Below are positions 16,844-24,793 of a stretch of 64,000 nt of DNA, piece by piece. Each line of letters begins with the position of its first letter. Position 1 is the stretch's first letter. Position numbers and translations under genes: made by a program. The stretch comes from Mycobacterium parascrofulaceum ATCC BAA-614 (GTDB taxonomy: Bacteria; Actinomycetota; Actinomycetes; Mycobacteriales; Mycobacteriaceae), in the NCBI RefSeq assembly GCF_000164135.1, contig NZ_GG770553.1:400910-464909 (forward strand), given 5' to 3'. Under the pieces are notes generated by a model. The model ran no database searches, was not told the DNA's origin, and worked only from the letters and a program-made list of their open reading frames with translations.

Positions 16844-17215
16844 ATGTCAGTGACAGCGTTTCAAGATTTGCCGCTGGCCGACCGCGATCGCAAGTGGGAC
16901 GGTGGCGCGGCCGAGAAGCGGGTTCGCGAGTGGGCCGGCGCCGAGGACACACCGAATCAGAAGTACCGCGATGCCCATCTTTGGTACGACAACGACAAGA
17001 AGGACAACTTCACGGCGTACAAGCTGCTGATCGCCGATGTCGTCGGAGGCGACCTCAAGGCGGTGCCACGCGGGGTGATGGCGGCCGGCGCCATCATGGA
17101 CGGTGCGCGCGGCGGTATCGACCTGCCGAAGGAGGACGTCGACCGGGTGAAGAGCCATCTGGCCAAGTACTACAAGAAGATGGGCGAGCGCGCGCCGTGG
17201 GAACGCGAAAGCTAG
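16844..17215 (+). CDS. Conserved hypothetical protein (phage-structural-like small domain)
   Basis: 123 aa, acidic and basic residues mixed, no signal or membrane span. The segment DRKWDGGAAEKRVREWAGAE followed by YRDAHLWYDNDKKDNFTAYK resembles a domain I associate with the N-termini of actinophage head-maturation proteins and with free-standing mycobacterial proteins; the biochemical role is unknown. ATG at 16844 gives the natural start. The 3' end, including its TAG, is part of a 27-bp sequence that is tandemly duplicated (17194-17247), so the next copy lies immediately downstream, at the end of the convergent P450 gene. Confidence 0.75.
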   Translation: MSVTAFQDLPLADRDRKWDGGAAEKRVREWAGAEDTPNQKYRDAHLWYDNDKKDNFTAYKLLIADVVGGDLKAVPRGVMAAGAIMDGARGGIDLPKEDVDRVKSHLAKYYKKMGERAPWERES

Positions 17216-17247
17216 ACCGCGCCGTGGGAACGCGAAAGCTAGACCGC
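17194..17247. repeat. Exact 27-bp tandem duplication at a convergent gene junction
   Basis: Bases 17194-17220 and 17221-17247 are identical. The first copy holds the stop codon of the upstream + strand gene (TAG 17213-17215). The second holds the stop of the minus-strand P450 gene (17239-17241). Removing one copy would leave both genes intact and sharing a single CTAG. Confidence 0.9.
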
Positions 17248-18477
17248 GACTCCCAGGTGCGCCAATCCCCGCAGCGTGACGTTGGCCTTATACCGCGGCT
17301 CGCCGGCCACTAGCCGGGCGTCCGGGAAGCGCGCCGTGACCGCCGACAGCGCCACGCCGGCTTCCAGGCGGGCCAGCGGCGCGCCCAGACAGTAGTGTGC
17401 GCCGCGGCCGAATCCGAGGTGCCGCAATCCTTTCCGCTCCGGGTCGAAGACATCCGGCCGGTCGAATTCGGCAGGGTCGCGATGGGCCGCGGCGAGCAAC
17501 AACATCATGACATCGCCCGCCCGCACCTCGATCCCACCAATCATCATGTCGGCCAAAGCGATTCGGCCCACCAGCTGTACGGGCGGGTCGTAACGCAGGG
17601 TCTCCTCCACGATCGCGGGCGCCCGGCCGGGGTCGGCGCCCAGCGCGGCCCACTGACCGGGATTGCGCAGCATCGCCAGCACGGCGTTCCCGATCAGGTT
17701 CACCGTGGTCTCGTGTCCGGCGATCAGGAGCAGGTTGCAGGTGGAGACGATCTCCTCTTCGGTGAGTTGATCGCCGGACTCCTCCACCGCGATGAGCCCC
17801 GACAGCAAGTCGTCGCCGGGATGTGAACGGCGGCGCTCGATCAGACCATGGAAGTATTCGCGCAGCCACGCCCCGGCCCGTTGCCGCTCGCTCGCGACGT
17901 CCGGGGGTACGCCGGTGATCGTCGAAAACGGGTCCAGCGCCTGAGCCAGCAATGCCGACGCGCGGCTGAATTGCGGCTCGTCGTCGAGCGGCACGCCGAG
18001 CAGCCGGCAGATCACCGCCACCGGCAGCGGGTAAGCGAAATCTTCGACAACGTCGAAGTGCCCCCGATCGGCTGCCCGATCGAGCAATCCGTCGACCAGC
18101 GAACGAATATCGGGCTCGAGCGCGCTCACCACTCGCGGCGCGAACGCCTTGCTGACCAGCCGACGCAGCCGGGTGTGGTCGGGCGGATCGAGGAACAGAA
18201 AGCCCGGCGGGCCCTCCCGCCGGGGCGCCGTGCCGGCCTCGGCCTGCCGCTTGGCGACCGTCGAGTTGACGTTGTCGCTGCTCGACGACGGGTGCCGCAA
18301 TACCTCGTCGCAATCCCGGTAACTCGAGAAGACGACCAGGTTGGCGTCGGGCAGCCGCAGCGCCCCGCCCTTGCGGAACTGCGCGCAGAGTCCATACGGG
18401 TCGGGCCGGTTGGCCGGGTCCAGCAGTTGCAGCAGCAACCCCTGCGATTCGTCTTGGTCGGGAGGGGCGGTCGTCAT
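17239..18477 (-). CDS. Cytochrome P450
   Basis: 412 aa. The I-helix is LLIAGHETTVN, the K-helix ExxR is ETLRYDPP, and the heme loop is FGRGAHYCLG with the thiolate Cys at about residue 363. The overall style, with FLDPPDHTRLRRLVSKAFAPR before the C-helix, is that of soluble CYP107/CYP140-like actinobacterial enzymes. ATG at 18477 (MTTAPPDQDE) is chosen over an upstream GTG frame to 18507. No redox partner is adjacent. It lies between the phage-like small gene and the Nudix/tgs2 pair, and I recall no equivalent at this place in M. tuberculosis, so it is probably an accessory insertion. Confidence 0.92.
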   Translation of the reverse strand: MTTAPPDQDESQGLLLQLLDPANRPDPYGLCAQFRKGGALRLPDANLVVFSSYRDCDEVLRHPSSSSDNVNSTVAKRQAEAGTAPRREGPPGFLFLDPPDHTRLRRLVSKAFAPRVVSALEPDIRSLVDGLLDRAADRGHFDVVEDFAYPLPVAVICRLLGVPLDDEPQFSRASALLAQALDPFSTITGVPPDVASERQRAGAWLREYFHGLIERRRSHPGDDLLSGLIAVEESGDQLTEEEIVSTCNLLLIAGHETTVNLIGNAVLAMLRNPGQWAALGADPGRAPAIVEETLRYDPPVQLVGRIALADMMIGGIEVRAGDVMMLLLAAAHRDPAEFDRPDVFDPERKGLRHLGFGRGAHYCLGAPLARLEAGVALSAVTARFPDARLVAGEPRYKANVTLRGLAHLGVAV

Positions 18478-18522
18478 GCTGACATTGTGCACACGGGCGG
18501 ATCGCACGGGCGGCCCTGCACG

Positions 18523-19008
18523 TCAAGCCCCTTCGCCGAACCGCGCCGGATCCGGATGCGCCATCAATCGGTCCAGGAATCCCAGCTGGCCCTTCAGCAG
18601 TTTGACGCGGGCCTGCGCCACCGGAAACCAGCCCACCCGATCCACTTCCGGAAACTCCCGCACGGTGCCCGAGCCCTTCGGCCACTCCAATTCGAAGGTG
18701 TTGCTGCGGGCGTCGGACACGTCGAGGTCGCCGCGGACGGCGAAGGCGGTGACCACCTTGCCACCGGACTGTTTCAGCTGCCCGAGGTCCAGCCGGTGCC
18801 CGGCCGGCACCGAAAGCCCGAGTTCCTCGGAGAACTCGCGTTGCGCCGCGGCCCACGGGTCCTCGCCTTCCGCGTACTCCCCTTTGGGAATCGACCACGC
18901 GCCGTTGTCCTTTCGCGCCCAGAAGGGGCCGCCCGGATGCGCGATCAGGACTTCGACGACGCCGTCACGGGTCCGGTACAACAGCACGCCCGCGCTGAGT
19001 TTCGGCAT
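18523..19008 (-). CDS. Nudix hydrolase
   Basis: 161 aa. The Nudix box is complete, GEYAEGEDPWAAAQREFSEE followed by LG, fitting Gx5Ex7REUxEExGU. Such enzymes cleave nucleoside diphosphates linked to other moieties; the N-terminus (MPKLSAGVLLYRTRDGVVEV) and a lysine-rich C-terminal stretch fit the DR1025/NUDT2-like group, but the substrate is not deducible. ATG at 19008 lies 4 bp after the tgs2 stop, so it is the second gene of a tgs2-Nudix operon, as in Rv3734c-Rv3733c. Confidence 0.9.
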   Translation of the reverse strand: MPKLSAGVLLYRTRDGVVEVLIAHPGGPFWARKDNGAWSIPKGEYAEGEDPWAAAQREFSEELGLSVPAGHRLDLGQLKQSGGKVVTAFAVRGDLDVSDARSNTFELEWPKGSGTVREFPEVDRVGWFPVAQARVKLLKGQLGFLDRLMAHPDPARFGEGA

Positions 19009-19012
19009 CCGG

Positions 19013-20368
19013 TCAGAACCCGACCGAGCGTTCCAGATCCTTGAGCGACGACTCCAGATGGGCAAGCATGCGCTGCAGGTGCGGCACGCTGCGCCGGCAT
19101 CCCACCAGACCGAAGTCGAGATTGCCGGCGTTGTTGGCGAGGGTGATGTTCAGCGCCTGGCCGTCCAGCGCGATGGACAGCGGGTAATTTCCGTCGAGCC
19201 GGGCGCCCCCGTAGTAGATCGGCTGGGTCGGCCCCGGCACGTTCGAGATGATGATGTTGAACGGCGGCGACGTCGACGCCACCCAGCCCGGGACCGCGGC
19301 CAACGCCAGCGCGGACGTATTGACCGCGGAAAGCGCCAGCGCCTGGAACCGGGGCAACTGCGAGAACACCGTCTTGTTGCTGCGCATCGAATCGCTGATC
19401 GTCTGCAACCGCTGCGCGGGATCGTCGCTGTCGGTGGCGAGGTTGCACAGGATGGCGCCGACGAGGTTGCCCCCGGCGTCGGCCTCGTCCTCGGTGCGCA
19501 AGCTCACCGGGACCATCGCGATCAGCGGCGTGTCCGGCAGCGCGTTCTGCTCGAGCAGGTAATAGCGCAGGGCACCCGAACACATCGCCAGGACGACGTC
19601 GTTGACGGTCACGCCGGCGGCCTTCTTGACGCTCTTGATCCGGTCCAACGACCATGACTGCGCCGCGCAGCGCCGCGCGCCGCCGATCTTGACGTTCAGC
19701 ATGGTGCGCGGCGCGCCGAAGGGCAACGTCAGCTGCTGCTCGAGCAGGGCGGCGCGGGCCAGCGACACCGTCGACGGGGCCAGCGCCGCAACGGATCCCG
19801 CCGCATGCAGCACGGAACTCAACGGGCTCAGCGGGCTGCTCCTGCGCTTCTTCTTGGCCAGGCTCCACGGTGCGCGGAACTCCGGGTCGTCGGGGTCGGT
19901 CGACAGCGCGCGCTGCATCAGTTTCTGCGCCGAGACACCGTCGATCAGCGCGTGGTGGATCTTGGTGTAGATGGCGAACCGGCCGTCCTTGAGGCCCTCG
20001 ATGATGTGCGTCTCCCACAGGGGGCGATGGCGATCCAGCAGGCTGCTGTGCCACCGCGAGGTCAGCTCGAGCAGTTCCCGGATCCGTCCGGGTGAGGGTA
20101 CCGCCGAGCGCCGCACGTGGTAGTCGACGTCGACGTCCTTATCGTAGGACCAACCCAGGTTCGCGATCCCACCAACGAACGCGGCCGGGTGCTTGCGAAA
20201 GGTGGGCTGAAAGTCGTCCTGCTCGACCAACCGGTCGTAGAGTTCCCGGACGAAGCCACGGCCGGCGCCGTTCGGCAGCTCGAACAACTGCAAGCCGCCG
20301 ACGTGCATGGGATGTTCCCGCGATTCTCCCAGCAAAAAGATCGCGTCGGTGGGCATCATCAGTTCCAT
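19013..20368 (-). CDS. tgs2: Wax ester synthase/diacylglycerol acyltransferase (WS/DGAT, Tgs2-like)
   Basis: 451 aa. The WS/DGAT active-site motif HHxxxDG is present as HHALIDG (His138, His139, Asp143). The family C-terminal blocks NVPGPTQPIYYGGARLDG and PLSIALDGQALNIT are intact. The enzyme transfers acyl-CoA chains to diacylglycerol or fatty alcohols, making storage lipid at the inner membrane. ATG at 20368 (MELMMPTDAIFLLGES) is the conserved start; further codons upstream are spurious. The symbol is assigned from gene order beside the Nudix and adenosine-kinase-like genes, as at Rv3734c. Confidence 0.9.
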   Translation of the reverse strand: MELMMPTDAIFLLGESREHPMHVGGLQLFELPNGAGRGFVRELYDRLVEQDDFQPTFRKHPAAFVGGIANLGWSYDKDVDVDYHVRRSAVPSPGRIRELLELTSRWHSSLLDRHRPLWETHIIEGLKDGRFAIYTKIHHALIDGVSAQKLMQRALSTDPDDPEFRAPWSLAKKKRRSSPLSPLSSVLHAAGSVAALAPSTVSLARAALLEQQLTLPFGAPRTMLNVKIGGARRCAAQSWSLDRIKSVKKAAGVTVNDVVLAMCSGALRYYLLEQNALPDTPLIAMVPVSLRTEDEADAGGNLVGAILCNLATDSDDPAQRLQTISDSMRSNKTVFSQLPRFQALALSAVNTSALALAAVPGWVASTSPPFNIIISNVPGPTQPIYYGGARLDGNYPLSIALDGQALNITLANNAGNLDFGLVGCRRSVPHLQRMLAHLESSLKDLERSVGF

Positions 20369-20460
20369 CCCCCCATTAGACCCCGATTGACGCCGGGGCG
20401 ACGGCGCTCTCGGAGAACCTCGCGTCTTTCGGCCCGGCGGTAACCGGGTGGGAGCATGAG

Positions 20461-20961
20461 GTGGTGACGACAACATCGCTGACCTGGGATGTGGTGGCCG
20501 TTGACAAACCGGACGACGTCAACGTGGTCATCGGCCAGGCGCATTTCATCAAGACCGTGGAAGACCTGCACGAGGCCCTGGCAGGAGTGAGCCCGTCGCT
20601 GCGGTTCGGACTGGCCTTCTGCGAGGCGTCCGGACCGCGGCTGGTCCGCCGCAGCGGCAACGACGCCGATCTCGTCGAACTGGCGACACGCACCGCGGTG
20701 GCCATCGCGGCCGGACACAGCTTCGTCATCTTCTTACGCGAGGGCTTTCCGGTGAATGTCCTCAACCCGGTGAAGGCGGTACCCGAGGTCTGCGGAATCT
20801 ACTGTGCCACGGCAAATCCGGTTGAGGTCATCGTCGCCGTGTCTCCCCGCGGTCGCGGCATCGTCGGCGTCATCGACGGGCAGACTCCCGTCGCGGTGGA
20901 AGGCGAACGCGACGCGGCCGAGCGCCACGACCTGCTGCGCACCATCGGCTACAAGCTTTGA
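20461..20961 (+). CDS. Adenosine-specific kinase family protein (DUF355-like)
   Basis: 166 aa. The sequence follows the small alpha/beta family represented by archaeal adenosine-specific kinase: an N-terminal VVAVDKPDDVNVVIGQAHFI, central LRFGLAFCEASGPRLVRRSG, and C-terminal NPVEVIVAVSPRGRGIVGVI. The biochemical activity in mycobacteria has not been shown to my knowledge. GTG at 20461 or 20464 can start; the former is used. It is divergent from tgs2 with a 92-bp spacer and corresponds to Rv3735. No operon partner follows on the same strand. Confidence 0.8.
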   Translation: MVTTTSLTWDVVAVDKPDDVNVVIGQAHFIKTVEDLHEALAGVSPSLRFGLAFCEASGPRLVRRSGNDADLVELATRTAVAIAAGHSFVIFLREGFPVNVLNPVKAVPEVCGIYCATANPVEVIVAVSPRGRGIVGVIDGQTPVAVEGERDAAERHDLLRTIGYKL

Positions 20962-20974
20962 GCAGTCGGCTCCG

Positions 20975-21361
20975 TCAGGAGTCCGCGAGCGACCATGCCG
21001 ACGTCGCGATCAGGTCGCCCCGATCCAGTCCCGCGGCGCGGTGTTCGTGTACCTTCGCGTACTCCGGGGTGCTCACCATGTCGATGAACGCCTGCGGCGT
21101 CGGGTACTCGACGATGAGAATCGCATCCCACCATGGCCTTTCGCCGTCGCCGATCACGTAGGCCGGCGCCGTGCCCGCATAGCGGACGGTGGCGCCCACC
21201 CGTTCCAGGTGCGGCGCGACCTCCAGCCCGTAGCGCCGGTAGGACTCCAGGCCGCCCGGGGTCTTGAACTTCAGCAGGTTGACCATCACCACCGGCGCGT
21301 CGGCGGGCCGGGCGGCCAGCGCCCCGAACTGTTCGGCGGTGGGTCCCAGGGAGCTGCTCAT
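20975..21361 (-). CDS. DUF1330-family (dimeric alpha/beta-barrel) protein
   Basis: 128 aa. The ferredoxin-like DUF1330 fold is recognisable from PVVMVNLLKFKTPGGLESYR, the mid GDGERPWWDAILIVEYPTPQ and FIDMVSTPEYAKVHEHRAAG. Members are often monooxygenase- or decarboxylase-like accessory proteins; no specific reaction can be assigned. ATG at 21361 lies 8 bp downstream of the SDR stop on the same strand, so the two form an operon controlled from the palindrome at 22255. A much longer frame runs upstream but merely shadows the SDR gene. Confidence 0.85.
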   Translation of the reverse strand: MSSSLGPTAEQFGALAARPADAPVVMVNLLKFKTPGGLESYRRYGLEVAPHLERVGATVRYAGTAPAYVIGDGERPWWDAILIVEYPTPQAFIDMVSTPEYAKVHEHRAAGLDRGDLIATSAWSLADS

Positions 21362-21369
21362 GGTGACGA

Positions 21370-22227
21370 TTAGAGCAGATCGGTGATCGTCTTCAGACCG
21401 GCTTCGTACAACACGCCCGGCAGCATGCCACCGTCGTGCTCGATCGTGGTGCCGTTGACGAAGTCGGCCTCCCCGCCGGCCAGGAACACGCAGACCCTGC
21501 CGACCTCCGCCGGATCGCCCGCTCGCCGCAGCGGAACCGCGGCGAAATACCTTGCACCCGTTGGGTCGTCTTTGGGCAGCACGAACGACCGGAAGTTCTC
21601 GGTCATCGTCGGTCCCAGCGCGATGCAGTTGACCCGCACCTTGGGCCCCCACTCCTCGGCCAGCGAGCGGGTCAGATGGTTGAGGCCGCTCTTGGCCGCG
21701 CCGTAGGACACCAATGTCGGTGAGCCCGCCGGATGCCCGGCGCCGCTCGAGATGTTGATGATGCAGCCGACGCCGTCCTGGGTGCGCATCTGCCGGTAGG
21801 CGCGGATGGCGAACCACAGCGGGCTGATCAGGTTCATCTGCACCGCGAACGCATGGAACAGCGCCGTGCGCTCGTACTCGTCGTCGCTGGCGGGCGCACC
21901 CTGAATGCGTTGGACCAGTTCGGGGATGCTCTCGGCGTGCGGCGCCGGCACGGTACCCCCGGCGTTGTTCACCAGGATGTCGATCCGGCCGTGCTCGGCG
22001 ACGACCTCGGCGACGAACGAGTCGATCGCGCGGTGGTCCCCCTGGTCGCACACCTTTTGGGAGGCCCGGACGGCCCAGTCGGGTTCCACGCCGGGAATGG
22101 TGTCGAGCCGCGAGCGCGAACAGCCGATGACGGTGGCGCCCGCGCGGAGCAGTTCGTGGGCGATCCCGACGCCGACTCCGCGGCTGGTTCCGGTGACGAT
22201 CGCGACTTTGCCGTCCAGCACGCTCAT
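21370..22227 (-). CDS. Short-chain dehydrogenase/reductase
   Basis: 285 aa. Cofactor motif TGTSRGVGVG, NNAG (residues about 88-91), catalytic Ser in INISSGAG and YGAAK, and the C-terminal EHDGG strand are all present. The extra segment around residues 100-130 (ESIPELVQRIQGAPASDDEY) lengthens the substrate loop. The Asp/Arg pattern after the second strand (CSRSRLD) suggests NADP(H). It is divergent from the DapB-like oxidoreductase gene, with a perfect TGACAGT palindrome in the 105-bp spacer, so these two transcription units are probably co-regulated catabolic genes. Confidence 0.9.
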   Translation of the reverse strand: MSVLDGKVAIVTGTSRGVGVGIAHELLRAGATVIGCSRSRLDTIPGVEPDWAVRASQKVCDQGDHRAIDSFVAEVVAEHGRIDILVNNAGGTVPAPHAESIPELVQRIQGAPASDDEYERTALFHAFAVQMNLISPLWFAIRAYRQMRTQDGVGCIINISSGAGHPAGSPTLVSYGAAKSGLNHLTRSLAEEWGPKVRVNCIALGPTMTENFRSFVLPKDDPTGARYFAAVPLRRAGDPAEVGRVCVFLAGGEADFVNGTTIEHDGGMLPGVLYEAGLKTITDLL

Positions 22228-22254
22228 GACGGGCCCTCCACTCGAAGCCGATGT

Positions 22255-22269
22255 TGACAGTCACTGTCA
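22255..22269. promoter_or_regulatory. Candidate operator TGACAGT-C-ACTGTCA
   Basis: A perfect 7-1-7 inverted repeat lies 28 bp upstream of the minus-strand SDR and 64 bp upstream of the plus-strand DapB-like gene. A TetR gene ends the plus-strand operon (24179-24793) and is the natural candidate to bind it. The TGACA-N5-TGTCA core is common in promoters of mycobacterial TetR-controlled lipid genes; this part is general knowledge, not proof. Confidence 0.65.
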
Positions 22270-22332
22270 GCGGGTCATACTGTGCCAGTCCGGTCGTGGG
22301 CGTGTAAAGGCATGCAATTCGGAGGTCAGCAG

Positions 22333-23412
22333 ATGAGTAGTCCGTCCAAGCTCCGCGTCATCCAGTGGGCCACGGGAGGAGTCGGCAAGGCGGCCATCGC
22401 GTGCGTGCTGAACCATCCGCAGCTGGAACTGGCCGGCTGCTGGGTGCACAGCGCCGAGAAGAACGGTGTCGACGTCGGCAGGATCCTCGGAACTCCAGAC
22501 CTCGGTGTCACCGCCACTTCCAGCGCCGAGGAGATCCTGGCCACCGACGCCGACTGCGTCGTCTACAGCCCACTGGTGCCCAACGACGACGAGGTCATCG
22601 CGATCCTGCGGTCCGGCAAGAACGTCGTCACCCCGGTCGGTTGGGTGTACCCCGATCCCGGCAACCCGCGGCACCGGGCCGTCGCCGACGCCGCGGTCGA
22701 AGCCGGGGTGACCCTGCACGGCTCGGGAATCCACCCCGGCGGCATCACGGAACGATTCCCCCTCATGCTGTCCTCGCTGTCCGCGGCCGTCACCCACATC
22801 CGCGCCGAGGAGTTCTCCGACATCCGGACCTACAACGCCCCGGACGTCGTGCGTCACATCATGGGGTTCGGCGGCACGCCCGAGGAGGCCGTGCAGGGGC
22901 CCATGGCCGGCCTGCTCGACGCGGGCTTCAAACAGTCGGTCCGAATGATCGCCGACCACATGGGATTCCGCATCGACCCGAACATCCGGACCATCCAGGA
23001 CGTCGCCGTGGCGACGGCCGACATCGACTACGCGCCGTTTCCGATCACCACCGGAAAGGTGGCCGCGCGCCGGTTCCGCTGGCAGGCGCTGGTGGACGGC
23101 GAACCCGTCATCACGGCGGCGGTCAACTGGCTGATGGGTGAGGAAAGCCTCGAGCCGGCCTGGAATTTCGGCGGGCGGGGCGAGCGGTTCGAGGTCGAGA
23201 TCACCGGTGACCCCACCGTGAGCCTCACCTTCAAGGGCCTTCAACCCGAGACGATCGCCGAAGGGCTGGTGAAGAATCCGGGCGTGGTGGCCACGGCCAA
23301 CCACTGCGTCAACGCCATCCCCGACGTCTGCGCCGCCGAGCCCGGCGTCAAGACCTATCTCGATCTGCCCCTGTTCGCCGGGCGCCCGGCTCCCGGCCTC
23401 GTCACGTCGTGA
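22333..23412 (+). CDS. Dihydrodipicolinate reductase-like NAD(P)-dependent oxidoreductase
   Basis: 359 aa. The N-terminal Rossmann motif is VIQWATGGVGKAAI and the C-terminal region is that of the mycobacterial DapB-like family, with YSPLVPNDDEV and LHGSGIHPGGITERF. It is a paralogue of the protein at 439-1506, sharing the VIQW/VVQW-T-G-VGK start and the closing TYLDLPL/TYADLPL stretch. ATG at 22333 has GGAGG 7 nt upstream. Its stop overlaps the SDR start by 4 bp (GTGA), and that SDR overlaps the TetR in the same way, giving a tight three-gene operon. The substrate is unknown; co-occurring SDRs suggest lipid or xenobiotic catabolism. Confidence 0.88.
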   Translation: MSSPSKLRVIQWATGGVGKAAIACVLNHPQLELAGCWVHSAEKNGVDVGRILGTPDLGVTATSSAEEILATDADCVVYSPLVPNDDEVIAILRSGKNVVTPVGWVYPDPGNPRHRAVADAAVEAGVTLHGSGIHPGGITERFPLMLSSLSAAVTHIRAEEFSDIRTYNAPDVVRHIMGFGGTPEEAVQGPMAGLLDAGFKQSVRMIADHMGFRIDPNIRTIQDVAVATADIDYAPFPITTGKVAARRFRWQALVDGEPVITAAVNWLMGEESLEPAWNFGGRGERFEVEITGDPTVSLTFKGLQPETIAEGLVKNPGVVATANHCVNAIPDVCAAEPGVKTYLDLPLFAGRPAPGLVTS

Positions 23413-24182
23413 CCTACAGCCACCCGTCGTCGATGCGCGGCCACGTCGCGATCGTCACCGGTGCCGCCCAGGGCGTGGGCAAGGGCACCGCCGCGGCGCT
23501 GCTCGAACGCGGTGCCGCGGTGCTGCTGGTCGACATCCAGGACGAGTTGCTGGGCGAGACGACCGCCGAGCTGTCGTCGCTGGGCCGTGTGGAGAAGCTG
23601 ACCGCCGACCTGCGGGACCCGGCCAGCGCCCAACGGATCGTGACGGCCGCGGTCGACGCATTCGGTACGGTGCACGGCCTGGTGAACAATGCGATCGCCA
23701 CCAACGAACCCAAGGCCTTCGTCGACATCACCACCGAAGACTTCGCGCTCGGTCACGACGTGGGGCCGCGGGCCACGTTTTTGCTGATGCAGGCGGTGCA
23801 CCCCGTCATGGTCGCGGCGGGCGGCGGGTCGATCGTCAACCTCGGCTCCGGGACGGGCACGGGCGGCGAACCGAAATGGGGCGGGTATGCCGCCGCCAAG
23901 GAGGCCATCCGGGGCCTGTCGAAGGTGGCCGCCCTGGAGTGGGGGCGCGACAACATCCGGGTCAACGTCATCTGCCCGTTCGCCGAATCGGACGGTGTCA
24001 AGTTCTGGAAATCGTTCGCGCCCAAGGAGTACGACAAGGCCGTGAATCGTGTGCCGATGAAGCGCATCGGCGATGTCCGCACCGACGTGGGGGCGCTGGT
24101 GGCCTTCCTGCTCGGCGGCGATGCGACGTTCATCACCGGGCAGACCATTCACGTCGACGGTGGGATCGGCTGCTTCCGGTGA
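23409..24182 (+). CDS. Short-chain dehydrogenase/reductase
   Basis: 257 aa. Cofactor loop TGAAQGVGKG with Asp in LLVDIQD (NAD preference), NNA at the fourth strand, and catalytic Tyr/Lys in YAAAK. The residues before it read NLGSGTGTGGEPKWGG, so the usual Ser is the one in NLGSG and the loop is Gly-rich. The C-terminal HVDGG strand is present. GTG at 23409 overlaps the preceding stop, and its own TGA overlaps the TetR GTG. It is the middle gene of a DapB-like-SDR-TetR operon. Confidence 0.9.
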   Translation: MTYSHPSSMRGHVAIVTGAAQGVGKGTAAALLERGAAVLLVDIQDELLGETTAELSSLGRVEKLTADLRDPASAQRIVTAAVDAFGTVHGLVNNAIATNEPKAFVDITTEDFALGHDVGPRATFLLMQAVHPVMVAAGGGSIVNLGSGTGTGGEPKWGGYAAAKEAIRGLSKVAALEWGRDNIRVNVICPFAESDGVKFWKSFAPKEYDKAVNRVPMKRIGDVRTDVGALVAFLLGGDATFITGQTIHVDGGIGCFR

Positions 24183-24793
24183 CCTCTCCCGCCCGACCGC
24201 AATCGCTGCGCGACCGGCAGCGCGCACAGATCCGGGCCGACATCAGGCGCGCGGCGTTCCGGCTGTTCGTCGAACGCGGCTACGATACCGTGACGACGGA
24301 GGAGATCGCCGCTGCCGCAGGCGTTTCCCCCCGCACATTCTTCCGGCATGTGCCGACGAAAGAAGATCTGCTGCTTGCCCCCGTCCGCCATGGCGGCGCC
24401 GCGATCGTCAACCTGCTCGAGCAGCGGCCCGCCAACGAGTCGCCCGATGTCGCGCTGATCAACGCGATCGTCACGCGGACCCGGTCGTTCGAACAGGCCG
24501 ACACCAACGAGTGGCGGGAGGCGCTGCTGGTGGCCCCCGACCTGCTCCGTAAGGTCACGGTCCACACGCCCGCCGACAAGGAACGCGCCGCCAAGCTGAT
24601 CGCCGTGCGCATGGGGGTGAACCCCGACGCCGACCTCCGCCCCGGCCTCCTGGTCCAACTCGCCTTCGCGGCAGCCGATTTCGGGTTCCAGCAATGGGTG
24701 CGCCAGTCCGGCCGCCCGTGGCCGCTGGATCGCTACGTCACCGAGGCCCTCGAAGCCGTCAGGAGCCCGCACTGGAAGCGGAAGCGCGCCTGA
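24179..24793 (+). CDS. TetR-family transcriptional regulator
   Basis: 204 aa. The helix-turn-helix is clear at about residues 35-62: TTEEIAAAAGVSPRTFFRHV followed by PTKEDLLLAP. The C-terminal ligand domain ends with FQQWVRQSGRPWPLDRYVTE, typical of the mycobacterial TetR_C group. GTG at 24179 overlaps the SDR stop, so regulator and enzymes are translated together. The palindrome at 22255-22269 at the head of this operon is the likely autoregulatory site. Its TGA abuts the stop (TCA) of the convergent dehydrogenase without a gap. Confidence 0.9.
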   Translation: MTSPARPQSLRDRQRAQIRADIRRAAFRLFVERGYDTVTTEEIAAAAGVSPRTFFRHVPTKEDLLLAPVRHGGAAIVNLLEQRPANESPDVALINAIVTRTRSFEQADTNEWREALLVAPDLLRKVTVHTPADKERAAKLIAVRMGVNPDADLRPGLLVQLAFAAADFGFQQWVRQSGRPWPLDRYVTEALEAVRSPHWKRKRA

